A DNA stretch of 64,000 nucleotides from NCBI RefSeq assembly GCF_000003605.2, contig NW_003149773.1, positions 1-64,000 on the forward strand, read 5' to 3'. The stretch is from Saccoglossus kowalevskii (Eukaryota; Hemichordata; Enteropneusta; Harrimaniidae). The translations under genes were made by a program, and so were the position numbers. The notes beneath the pieces are model-generated. The model was not told the origin of the DNA, searched no databases, and saw only the letters and a program-made list of their open reading frames with translations. Shown here one piece after another: positions 13,072-25,000 of the stretch (the first letter of the stretch is position 1; the number at the start of each line of letters is the position of its first letter).

Positions 13072-13725
13072 TTATCTCCTTGAATAAATCACTTTTGGGG
13101 AAGGAATGATGTCTGTGCCTCGGTGTACTAGTAACATTGCAAGAGCACTGAGTCTGCCTTGAGCCAGGCTAGATCGCGTCCACAACTTCACCAGCCGAAG
13201 TGCAGAAAAAGAACGTTCACATGACACGCTTCCGACAGGTGTTGTAAAGAATATTGTGAGAATTATGTGGATAGCTGGGAAATAGTTGACATCACAAACA
13301 GCAAGAGATGAAACAGCATCATTGGGCCTTTGCTCAATTGGTGTATCACTGAACTTTGTTATATACTTCTCAATTTAAATATTCAAAAAAATCATCCCTT
13401 TGTAACAATTTTCCATAGTAGTTGTTAATTGAGGTCACATGGGTTGATGTGAGCTGGCCAATGTTGCATGGTAAAAGTGCTTGTGCAGCTATCAGACCAG
13501 AGTGATGATCAGCAAATCGCGTCTCAAGATCTTGGATGACATGATCCGAGAAAAGATAATATACATTTAATGTGTTTAAATATATTCCGCATCGTTTACG
13601 AAATTCTGTCAATTGCTTCCCGCCGCCGCGAGGCATTGCAGACCCTGTGGAATCTCGACCACCAAGAAGATCACAATGAAGTGATCGAGCTTGATTAGTG
13701 GCTTCATAGCAACCAAACTAAACGA
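13072..13725 (-). pseudogene. hAT-family transposase C-terminal fragment
   Basis: The minus strand reads FPAIHIILTIFFTTPVGS, then SCERSFSALRLVKLWTRSS, then RLSALAMLLVH: the C-terminal dimerisation block of hAT transposases, of the kind found in 52-kDa-repressor/ZMYM1-like proteins. An upstream block with a DHVIQDLETRFADHHSGL segment continues it in a different frame, so there is one frameshift near 13375. The N-terminal part (zinc finger, catalytic core) is absent. It is a dead DNA-transposon relic between genes A and B. Confidence 0.8.
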
Positions 13726-14589
13726 CCATTTTCAGGGCCACCGCATATTCCAAAAAGAGAGAAGCCGTAATTTAAATGATTTATATCATCAGATTGTGGC
13801 GAGTGTGATAGATTTTCAGTTGAATTTACTGCCATACATACTGTCAGGGCGACGTCATACATCAATCATACTGGTATTCCTCACATTACTGCTTGTACTA
13901 TAAAACATCAACATTGACAGTTGTGTGCAACGTTTCTTCGGAGCTGACGTGGCTGACGTGTCAATCAGAAATACTTGAAGGTAACGTTTGACCCACTGTG
14001 CGTCAACGTGTCAACGCGCTCAGTAATAAATATAAACAAAGTACACGCAACTGGCTTACCATGTTTTATTTCAAATCGTGTACAGACTAAATACGTGGTT
14101 GCCCCCCCCCCCCCCGCTAGCTACGGCCTTGCGCTAATAGGTTCAAATATAGGTCTGTATTATTTATTATTTATTATTTATTATTTATTGTTTGCGATAA
14201 TGTATTACACTATTTCAATGGCGCTGATTCTATTTTATTTCCAAAGTTTTAACAAGAGAATTGGTTCGCATTAGGTCCCAGCAGTATATTTCTTAGTATA
14301 AATTTGATACGCGCATACGTAAACAAGGATCACAATAGTATGCCTCTATGTAATTTATAGCTAGGAAACAAGATCGATAATCATCTTCCGAATCCCGTTT
14401 TTCCAAACAACATTCAATGTTTTAACATGAATATGTGTTGAATTCTAAGGCTCAATAAATTATTTTGAATTATAAAATTGGCTTGCAATATGCTTGACCC
14501 CGGTAATTCAGCGGTGTTCAACTTTTACGTCCAATACTTTTTATTAGTCAATTCAACCAAACAAAATTATGTCACTATTATGATTCATT
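13726..14589. other. intergenic DNA
   Basis: A poly-C run (about 14102-14115) and a short TTATTTA microsatellite (about 14160-14190) lie here. I see no gene. Confidence 0.5.
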
Positions 14590-17092
14590 TGTCATGAATT
14601 TGTTTTTGCGTATCTGTTGACCGACTTAATTAGTTGATTATTAGCTGAATTGCTGTGTTATATCTGTCATCGTTTAGGCCTATTTGAAGATTTGGACGGA
14701 ACTTGGCTCAGTGATTTGGAACTAATTACGAGATATCCGTCGCGATTCTGACAGTTGGTATCCATAGTTATTAATGTAGTGAACGATTAATCAAAAGATA
14801 TGACGTATTCAGTACTTAGTGTGATTGGCTTTATGATTGAAGGTTACGCCCTAGAGTCTTTTTACTGCTTTGTAATTGGTTAGAGTTTTGAAAGTGAATA
14901 AAGAGAGTTTGAGTTGGTCTTGGCAAGTACTCCTCGAAAGACGCAGTCCTGGCGAGTCGAGTGCAGTCCTGGAGAGTCTTGGGGCGAGTGTTGACGCAGT
15001 CTAAGAGAGTCTTGGGTCAGCCTTGCGATAGTCTTGGGGAATTTTTCCCCAGGGCGCTGTGTCTGATAGAGTGCTCGATTGACCGACTAAGACGAGAGCT
15101 GAAACGTATTTCATTGTGTGTGTCTTATTTGACTGTAAAGCTTAACTGGCTTTCCCGATCCCGTACCTCAAGGGGACGCGATAGAGAGACGAGACGAGTT
15201 TCCCCCCTGACACGTGTGGAGAACCCGAGAGTAGAAGAATTTACCCGTGATACGTTTTGGATGAACCCGGGCAGGTGTTTAACACACATTGACATCCTGT
15301 GAAGAGAAGTGAAATGGCGAAGAGGTGTCTTGCTTGTGAACCGAATTAACAGCTCCATGGCAGAGACGACTCGGAAACCGCGCTTGACGACTAACACCGT
15401 TAACAGTATGGCACCGATGAACGACGCTGAAGAGATGAAGACTTCGAAGCCCCTTTGGAAGGACCAGTACCGGATAGGACTGTATAATTAAGAATTGAGC
15501 GACATTAAAGACAAGAAGATGAAAGAACGACCCGGACTAACGCGACGACAAGAGGAGACGCTTATAGACTTTGATTAGAACTTTAGCTATCTGTGTATTG
15601 CTTAGAGAACTGCTCGCTGGACACTGTAACTGACACTGTGTAACTCAAGACGTTGAACCCTTTTTCACAATCCCAACACTATTGCTTAGTAATGTAATGT
15701 ATTGCTTGCTTTTCCTATCTTTTTTCTTACCGTTTTTGTTGTTGTTGTGGTATTGAATTGTATGTATGTGAGCGCCCAGATCTTTGTTTTGAAATGATAT
15801 TTGGTGACGTGCGAGGTCCTTTGTAACGATTTAAGCGCGCCTCAGTGGACAAGTATTTGCAACACAGTGTTTTGAGTTTTGTTAAGTTTTATGGTGTTTT
15901 AATGAGTTTATGAGTACGGATTATGATGGGGAAAGTAATGCCCCAATGAGTTTTTCAGAGTTTTGAGATTTGTCGAGTACAGAGATACCGACGTTTTAAG
16001 AGTTGTTTTTGTTTATGTGTTGTTTTCCGGAATACTTCTGACGCTTTTTGAGTTTAGAGCACTTTGTAACGTTTTTAATGTCTTTTTGAGGTGAGAGTTT
16101 GGTGCGCTTATATATGTATTGTTTTATAACGCAAGCTTTTGTTCATGATTGACAGGTTTATATGTAACTTAGTAGTTTCTATCGTTTTAGTCTTTCCCGT
16201 CTTTTTTGCCAGAGGAGTAATGTGTTATGATAGCTTTGTCTTTGCATTCTGTTTCCACGCCGTATGACTTGTGTTTAGATTAACGACTTGTGAGTTCAGT
16301 TGAAGTTTATAAGCGTATATGACAGGAGTTTGATTAATAGCTTGTTTATTCATTGTTTATTAGTTACCGCTTTGCAATGCTTTAACCGAGAGACGCATCC
16401 CTGGTAATCACGTGATCATGCTGTCGACTGCAGCGATTGGCTGATCGCTTGGTTACACCGCCACGCCTTAGTTTTTTGACTATTTGATATAGAGTTTGTA
16501 ACTTTAGTAACGGAGACAGTGCAGCGAAGGGTTACCTCAGCGAACGTTTTGAGAAAAGTGAGTCGTTTGGTAGCCTTTACCTTGTTTTTATTTATAACCG
16601 TTGATATTTGAGACTTTATAACCATTGTATTTAGACTTTATAATCATTGTACTTAATTAGTGTGTTTTACTCTTTTTGATTTATACCTTTTCTTAGTATT
16701 GTATTTAACCCGTATGACGATGAGTAGAGGACGGTATCTTTGATTTGTGAACGTGTTATGCCAGGAGGCACAATCTCAGTTTGGTGAAGGGATGTGTCAT
16801 GAATTTGTTTTTGCGTATCTGTTGACCGACTTAATTAGTTGATTATTAGCTGAATTNNNNNNNNNNNNNNNNNNNNNNNNNNNNNNNNNNNNNNNNNNNN
16901 NNNNNNNNNNNNNNNNNNNNNNNNNNNNNNNNNNNNNNNNNNNNNNNNNNNNNNNNNNNNNNNNNNNNNNNNNNNNNNNNNNNNNNNNNNNNNNNNNNNN
17001 NNNNNNNNNNNNNNNNNNNNNNNNNNNNNNNNNNTCAAGGGGACGCGATAGAGAGACGAGACGAGTTTCCCCCCTGACACGTGTGGAGAACC
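14590..17092 (+). mobile_element. short non-autonomous LTR retrotransposon, family 1
   Basis: The 5' LTR is 14590-15252 (663 bp, TGTCATGAATT to CCGTGATA). The interior is about 1.54 kb (15253-16794), with no gag, pol or env frame that I can see. The 3' LTR begins at 16795 and is interrupted by the assembly gap at 16857-17034, resuming to about 17092. The interior ends in a purine-leaning stretch (TTGGTGAAGGGATG) before the 3' LTR. The small, non-coding interior points to a TRIM/LARD-like element moved in trans. It is a fossil, and incomplete in this assembly. Confidence 0.8.
16857..17034. other. assembly gap inside the 3' LTR
   Basis: There are 178 Ns. The flanks are both LTR sequence. By comparison with the 663-bp 5' LTR, more sequence than 178 bp is expected, so the gap length is probably wrong. 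Confidence 0.9.
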
Positions 17093-19014
17093 GTTTTTGT
17101 TAGTGTCCGGGCGAATACTGATTTGTTTATTGTCAAAATGATGGTTTATTTTATGATGAAGAACACCATAAAGTTTTATCAAAAATGCATTTTCAATTTA
17201 TATTATTTCATCCTGCTCGAAAATATTCTGACATTATCAATAATTGTCTAATTAATTGTCAAATGTTTTTGTAATTTTTGGTAAAATCATTATATATTTT
17301 TCAATTTCTTCTGAAAAACCAGCCCGATTACTTTGGTATGTTATATGTAGGTACCTTGGATGGACCTCTGTAAGGTTTGTTCATTTTGTGACAATATCAT
17401 TAATTCTCTATTTTCAGCTAATAATTCTGTCATTTTTGTTAAAACATGTTATTTTAAACTTCGTCTTGAAAACTACGAACCTGATTATTTTGGTATTATA
17501 TATTATATACCTTGGATGAGTCTCTATCAGGTTTGTTTATTCTGTGATGACATTTATGTAATTTTTAGTCAAAATGATATTTTCGACTTCTTCTTTAAAA
17601 CTATCAAACCAATTGCTTTCATATATGAGATGTGAACAATTTGAACCAAACTATTTTTTTGAAGATTAACTGCGTCTGTTCTTATCTATGTACTTACATT
17701 GCTTGACTTGGCTAACACAATGTAATACCTGGTTCAGACTGATTACAAATACACATTGCAGAGCCAGTGAGAACATCAGTGTTCGCATTGATTCTACAAT
17801 GGTGTATTTCGTTTGCGATCACACGAAATTAAAAACGACAGCGTAATTTTATATTAGGTCTGCATAGCACGCCCTCTGCAGTTAGATCCGTGTTTGAATA
17901 TATTCGTACCCTACCACTATGGTTATTTGTGTTACTTCCTTGAATTTTGACTTCAAAGATTTTACTTTTTGATGGCACTGTTCTGCGAGTTTATCTCACC
18001 CCAACTCCTTGTCTTTTTGTACAATAATCCTGTAAAACTGGTTATCACGGGAAGTTGCGTGTATCAATCTAAAATACTTTCCTCATGCCAAATAGAAATC
18101 AGTGGCAGCACTTCATTATTATCCAATTATTTCCGAGACTACTCGTTCCACTGACCAGAGCGGTACGTGTATCACTCGTTGTCGTGTTGTTGCTATGGAG
18201 TTAGACACAAATTCCCGATATAGGGTGTTTGTAAAATAGCACTACACACTAGTAAGTTAGATAATGTGTTAAATAGACATAACGTCACATTAAGTTTTTC
18301 TTCATTTGAACACTTTTTTATATCAATTATGTATGCAAATTATGTTGCTTCAATTAACATACAAACGATCATAAAAACCGCATGAGGTGAGCTAACATCA
18401 AATCGTTAATGTCAAATAATTAATATTGAATTATACATTGTTTATAAGTAATGGTTACTACAGAACAGGTATGGCACTACAGGAACATGATATATGAGCA
18501 AAAATAATACGGAAAATGGATACCTTGATATAATTAAAATACTTGAAATTTCATTTTAAATATGTACTAAAATTAGAACAAATAAACAGTATATTATTAA
18601 ATTAATTAGTGAACTTTCAGAAAATAAATAATAAAAATAAATAAATGAAAATTTATGAAAAACATATAAAAAATTGCCCAGCCCTATTCTAATTTAGACT
18701 GATTAACACAAATAAATGCTTAAGTTAACATATTGTGTTCAAAGCTCCTGTTATTTCTCAGTGGTAAAAGTCGTTTTCACATTCTATTCTACACTGTTGA
18801 ACTTGCATTCTTAATGATAAAAAAACAAATATTTACTGAATATTCAATAGCATAATAAATTATTCTGGCTTTCTCCTGAAATCTTGAAATCTAGCTTACA
18901 AGGCCCCTAAAAGAAAGAAAGTCGTACAAACAACAAAATGCACATATGAAAATGGTAATCATGTCAATCATGAGAAATCGAAGCTGTTGAACCCTTCTTC
19001 CTCATGGTGTAAAA
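17093..19014. other. AT-rich intergenic DNA with a degraded tandem repeat
   Basis: At about 17240-17640 a unit of roughly 150 bp occurs about three times with many differences (shared words: TACCTTGGATG, AGGTTTGTT, AAAATCAT/AAAATGAT). The rest is plain AT-rich DNA downstream of gene B. Confidence 0.45.
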
Positions 19015-22000
19015 TTATGTTACAAATGCATCATCGTTATTTTCTTTTATATCCAAAGTCGTTATTAAATGTTCACCAGTGTCATCATAAACTTTTAGAT
19101 GACAACTTAAGTTTAATGTCTGAACACTACATGTGGCCTCGGGTTGATCTTTGTAAGTTGAGTCAACTATGAGGAAAGTAGCTGATGGACAGGGTCCAAT
19201 TCCATTGCACTGCTGCCATATCGCCACATTCGGTATCACCTGCAAAAGGAAAGTTAGAGATAGCATAGTCAATGCACGTAATTAGTTAATCGACGGTAGA
19301 ATTTTACTGACAAGGTAAACGTACCTTTCCTGTGCCATCCAACGTTCTATGTCCATCACATAGCTTCTCCATTTTTATATTTAGCCCTTTCCCATTTTTA
19401 CTGAGAACAAATCCACTGTCATTGCCAATTTTCTTTCCACGCAGTGCTAACTCTTTGACATTTACGAGCTGGAAAACAAATAAATCATCTTAAATAGTTA
19501 ATTACCCGACTTATATATATATGCATTAGAGTGCATTCATTTTTACATTTTTTTGTCTGAAATAAATTGGGCGCCATGGTCGGAATCGTTTTCTGAATAG
19601 TTCTCATGGTGAAGACAATTCTACATGGTGATAAAAGGTTAACATAGAATATATCGTAATAGATAGTCTACTTTGTGGTATTTTGACAAATGTTTTTGGA
19701 GGTTAGTAGGTTCTACATGTTATTAGGTTCTAAATGTGACCCCTTCTTTTAGTTTGGAAATACCACAATGGTTTGCCATTTGTATTTCCGAGCGTTGTGC
19801 CATATTATGAATGCATTATATCATTGAACATGTATAGTTGATCAGGGTCTGACCCGATTGCCATTACGTTTCTACAGCATTATATATTTACCTCCAGATC
19901 GGCAGCAGTGTCTCTCCATACTCTGACTCTCAGTTTTGAAGATGCAATGTTCAAACGAGTGATAAATGCTCCAATTCTAAATTTCATTTGGTTGACGTCA
20001 CAGATAACAGTGTACATGCTAAGAGTATCAATGAATGAAATGGAATCTTCACCCTGTGAAATGCAAAATACGCGTCCTTTCTCACTTACATTGTACCAGT
20101 GTGTTGAGTGCTTCATATCGGTATCACTCGCCCATAGTTTAAGTTTACCAGGTGTGACACCCGCACCCAAATTGTGCTTCACTGATAGAAGAATATTTTT
20201 TCGGAACTTCCGACCATGTGGGCCAATTCTGATAACAGGGGACAATGCTGTTTCATTGGCTCCTAGCCGGTGGTATTCACGATCAACTAGTGACACAGAA
20301 ATGTGAATATTTTGAGGTTCGTCGTCCTCTGATAAAGCTCCGGGCGGGATGAACAAGTTGATTCCAGACAGTTCGATACTTAGATGACCTCCTTCATAGT
20401 TGAACTGCCCCGCTGCGAATGTGTTTGTGGTGAAGTTGGTAGATGACAATACCGACCTGTCTGGAAGTTGATTAACAATGTTGTTAAATTGTGCTATACA
20501 TGATAAGTCATACGCATGATCCTCCTTCCAGTTGTACACTTCCGATGGGCACTGCAGAGACAAGGGACTCTCGGCCCTATCATTCTTAGGCAGTGGCAAA
20601 TGTATGTCCACAACTGTTTGTTTTTGAGCACCAGATTCAAGTGGAAGTGCCATTATTCCAGATTCCCCTCGATCCAATAAAATATCATCATAAGGTACCG
20701 AACTGCCACTTTTGTTATTAGCACAATCTTCAAAAACTGTTTCAAAGGGCATGGTACTTTTATTTCGAGACGGCACAAAGCCAGAACCTATTCCACTATC
20801 AATAGCCATTGCTGGAGACTTCATATTAGTACGGTGTTTCAAGGAGGTAATGGGATTTGAACGTTCTGCATTCAGTTTTTCTATTGTATCCGTTGGGGCA
20901 ATTTGCGATATGTCATTTTGAGTACTCTGGTGTTTAGATGACTGGCGTGTACTGTGTTCCAATACGCTATTTAGAGACACAGGGTGTGGCACATCATCAC
21001 TTTTCGTGCACTGTACACAGTTTAGACAACGCAGAAACAGAAATAATACCACAGATAAGACCACCAAACCGATGGGAAATAAAATCAATATAAACTGTGT
21101 AATTTCTAATGCAGTATCTATGGTGCCATGCGGCTCGGCAAATCGAATAAAAAACAAACGTTGCACTCTTTCCAGACAACTAATACCAGCAATCAGAACA
21201 AGCAAAACCAATGACAATATTTGCATATGATTAGTTCGTTTACTATAAAATGGCTGCAAAACAGCGTGGACACAGACCAAAATTGCACAGATACTGACCA
21301 TCACCAGCGATTGCAGGAACGCATTCAAAATATAAACATTGCACCAGACTAACACCAGCTTAGTGAATAGGAATACACTTTCCCAGTATCGTGATCCGAC
21401 TTTAAAAGGTGACTGTAAAACCTCCAAAATAGGGTAACTGTGACCATTATCGTCCATTTTAATGTAATCCTTTGATGTCTTACCATGTGCGCAATAATAG
21501 CAGTACAACCAAACAGGAATGAATGGTAAAGGAAAGATACATGCAAGAAGGTACTGGGAAACGCCGATGTATTTCTTCTCGAGTAGATATGCACCCAAAG
21601 AAACAACAACACAAAAGGGGAATAATGCAGTGAACACATAAACAACAGAAGTATACCACACCCATTCCCAGGATTCGACAGTCGGGTCATACGTTGTTTC
21701 AGGTTTATTATTTATCTCTGTGGTGTGAATTCGCTTGAGCAAGCGTTTCAACAATACCACATAACCCAAGATAAGTATCTGCATATATGCCTTTGTAATA
21801 CGACTATTAAATCTTGAGACTTTCCTCGGACATTTCGTACATCGGATTGAACATTCTCTGCATACGACAGAGCCAAATACGTATTTGGAACCAACGATAA
21901 CCCACAAAAATAACAGTAATTCATATTGCCACGAATTGAGAAATACCTTGCTGTTATTGTCTACACATGTAGTTAGGAATGGAGGAACCATTTGAAAATT

Positions 22001-25000
22001 GAACAGCTTAACGACAAAGATTTGGACGCTTGAAATATGTGATCGCGGAAAGGAGGTGTCCTCCACAATTAGAAGATCCACTACTTGGTAAAACAAGAAC
22101 ACAATCTTAACATAGTCATCAGATGACTGCCATGGCAGGCCATGTTCCCGTAGCCACGGTCTTTTGTATTCATCGTTTTTAATACTTGGTTCACTAGAAT
22201 GGCTTGGAGATATGTCACCGCCGTCATCGTCTGAATCATTTTTCTTTTCACTTTTTATTTTCATGATATATGTCTGATATATGAACTCTGTCAGTTCCGA
22301 TTTGAATAGTAGGAACAAGTAAAACAATAGAACTCCTAGAATAAGAAGGATTATCTGCCAGATAGCCTGTTCCTTTGAGCAATCTGAAATGTGAACGCAC
22401 GCAGTCGAACCAAGAACATTGTAGTACTCATCTTTGCATCTTCTGCATAGAATTCCCGTGCGATTTCTTGGACACGAGTTGAAGGATGGACATTCGTGCT
22501 GGTCGTGGTTATCACAGCAATATCCAGAAGGACATGGCTGGAATATTGCTTTGCTTATCAGCGATGTATTGTCTTGGTAACCCCACTGGCCTGGTCTGGC
22601 GTGGACATGTGCATGTTCACAATCTCCTCCTTTCGGGCATGGTAAACAGTCTATGGGGTACACTTCCCATCCCGAACTGTAGCCGTGATCGAAGCTGTAG
22701 GTTGATTTTGAACAAGGTATGCAATTAAAAGATGAAATGGTTCCGCCATTCTTGCAAACGCTGTCTATAGCTATGTTATAGCCAGAGTCACATCTAATGA
22801 GTGTCTCACTGTCGATGGTATAGTTTAGTTTAGCACTGATGAACACAGCTGTAATGTTTGTCAGAGATGCTGATGTCACTATAAAACTGGAGTTTGATAT
22901 GTCTATTATGTTGGATATGGAAAAAAGCAACTCCCCGTTCTGTGATGAAGATTGATCACCCTGTACTCTGGTTTCAAAAGAACTGTCAATAATCTCTAGT
23001 ATTTTAGTGTCAATATCGTTGTAGACAGAGCCACCGAGAAACGTGGCGTTGTTATCAACCATCGTTACGTTAAGGAATGTGACATGGCCTCCATTAAGGT
23101 AAATACCACCGCCCTTCCCGGTTTTAAATGTATTAGATACAGAATTGTGGAGTATTGACATGTTTGAAAATATCAACTCTGAAAAGTCTGGTGTATCAGC
23201 ATAAATAGCGCCTCCCATTTCCCTTGCGTTATTGTGATTAAAAATACAGTCATTAAAAAATATGTAAGAACGGATATTATAATCAATTTCCATGTTGTGT
23301 GTTTCTTTAATTACTGAAACGTATCCGTCGTCATTGGAATCCATTTCTTGAAACATATTATCCTGCAGGGACGGTGTTTGTGTTGGCATTGGCCCGTCAG
23401 TCTGCAAAGGTCCAAGATGGAGGGCGCCGCCAAGCTCATTGGCGCTTCGTGAAATTTGTACTTTGGTGGCTTCAACTGTCAAGTTCACTGAGCCGATATT
23501 TGTCAATACTAAACTGCCATAACGTGTATTGTCTTGGAAAAAAGTATTTGATACCATCACTGAAACAGTACTATTATTTGAACTGTTTGACTTGGGTAAC
23601 ACTATCCTTAAACCGCCGAAATTATTCAGAAATCGGCTAATATTGATTTTCAGGCACATATTTGCATTTAGTATCACGCTCCCTGGCTCGTACCACACTG
23701 CATAGCCATCTTGGGTATTCGAAAACACGCAGTCAAATACGTGTAAATTAACACCAATCGCAGAAATCGCACCATTGTCATATGTCAGCGCTGAAATATT
23801 GACGAACGTCAAACCAGACAGTGTTACTGAAATTGGTTTAGTGCTTGGTATTCCGTAGAACGAAAACACATTACAGCGATTTCCCCCACTAATATACGCC
23901 GGTGAATTCGTGCCTTGAATTGTAATTGATTTGTTACATGTCAGCCCGAATCCATCAAAGGATGCGCAAACTTTGTACGGGTTATTTTCACTGTTTCTGC
24001 CGTCAATCTTCAATGTGTCGCCGTACTTCAACAATAGCCATGCATACGCTATGGTTCGGCAAGAATTGTCCATACTGGTTCCGCAACCGTTATAGTCGAG
24101 ACCACCAATGGATACGAATATATCTTTCGTCAAACCGTCGCATCCTGTAGAATATATATCGTATGTTATTGTGCAGTGTGAAAACTCGCTCAATTACAGG
24201 TTTCTTTTAATTTTATTAATTGTCTGATTTAATATTTTTTAAACAAGTCAGTGATTTGGTGATGTGATGAGGATACACGATTGCTGATCATTCATTGCAT
24301 ATTCATACATAATTTAGAGTATGTATAGATTTGTGTATATAATATTAAAAAAAATAAACACCAAAACGTAAAAATGAAAATTGTGTTGAATAATTAATGT
24401 GTTTATCTGCCTAAATGACATTAGATCAGCGCTCTACGATTAGAACGTACGGTCGGTACTATGAGCTCAACTCGAGAACGAGTCAAGGTGTGGAGAATTG
24501 TGATTTTGCCAACAAAAATGACAAAAAACGGTATAATATTCGTCATTGAATAATATAAGATATAACAAGCGATATAACGTCATCACATACATTACAAATA
24601 GTAAAAATGATGTCATCATATTTTCTGCACCAGATTTAACATTTCAAAAAAAATCAAACTTACCAGACGAATGTTTATTATATATCTGTTCGTCGCAACA
24701 CATTTGTAATTTGGAATTGTAGACGAGTATAGTTTGTATTCCACAGCATCTTCTATTTGTAATATCCAGCTCATCTGATCCCAGGAAAACGACTCCATTG
24801 CAGCACAGGTCAGTTTCTGGTCTGAATGTTTGTCTTCCGCAACACGATACACGTTCCGTATCGCCAGCATCCATGTAGTGTGGGACACCGTCACAACAGA
24901 GCTCATGCAACGGATCATAGGTGTCGTTACCACATGGCAAATCTAGACGTTCCGGAAGTGATGCAACTGTACGTTGGCTTAAATCTTGGCATGTTTCGTC

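Noticed and set aside
15253-15275. Primer-binding site next to the 5' LTR
   Set aside because: A TGG occurs 5 bases after the LTR, but the following bases do not match a tRNA 3' end that I can name.
16835-17182. Minus-strand open frame across the assembly gap
   Set aside because: Most of it is Ns; the flanks are LTR sequence.
19892-20160. PIDD-like self-cleaving HFS motif in the gene B ZU5-UPA
   Set aside because: The equivalent region reads HSTHWYN in gene B and HSVKWYN in gene A; the HFS triad is absent.
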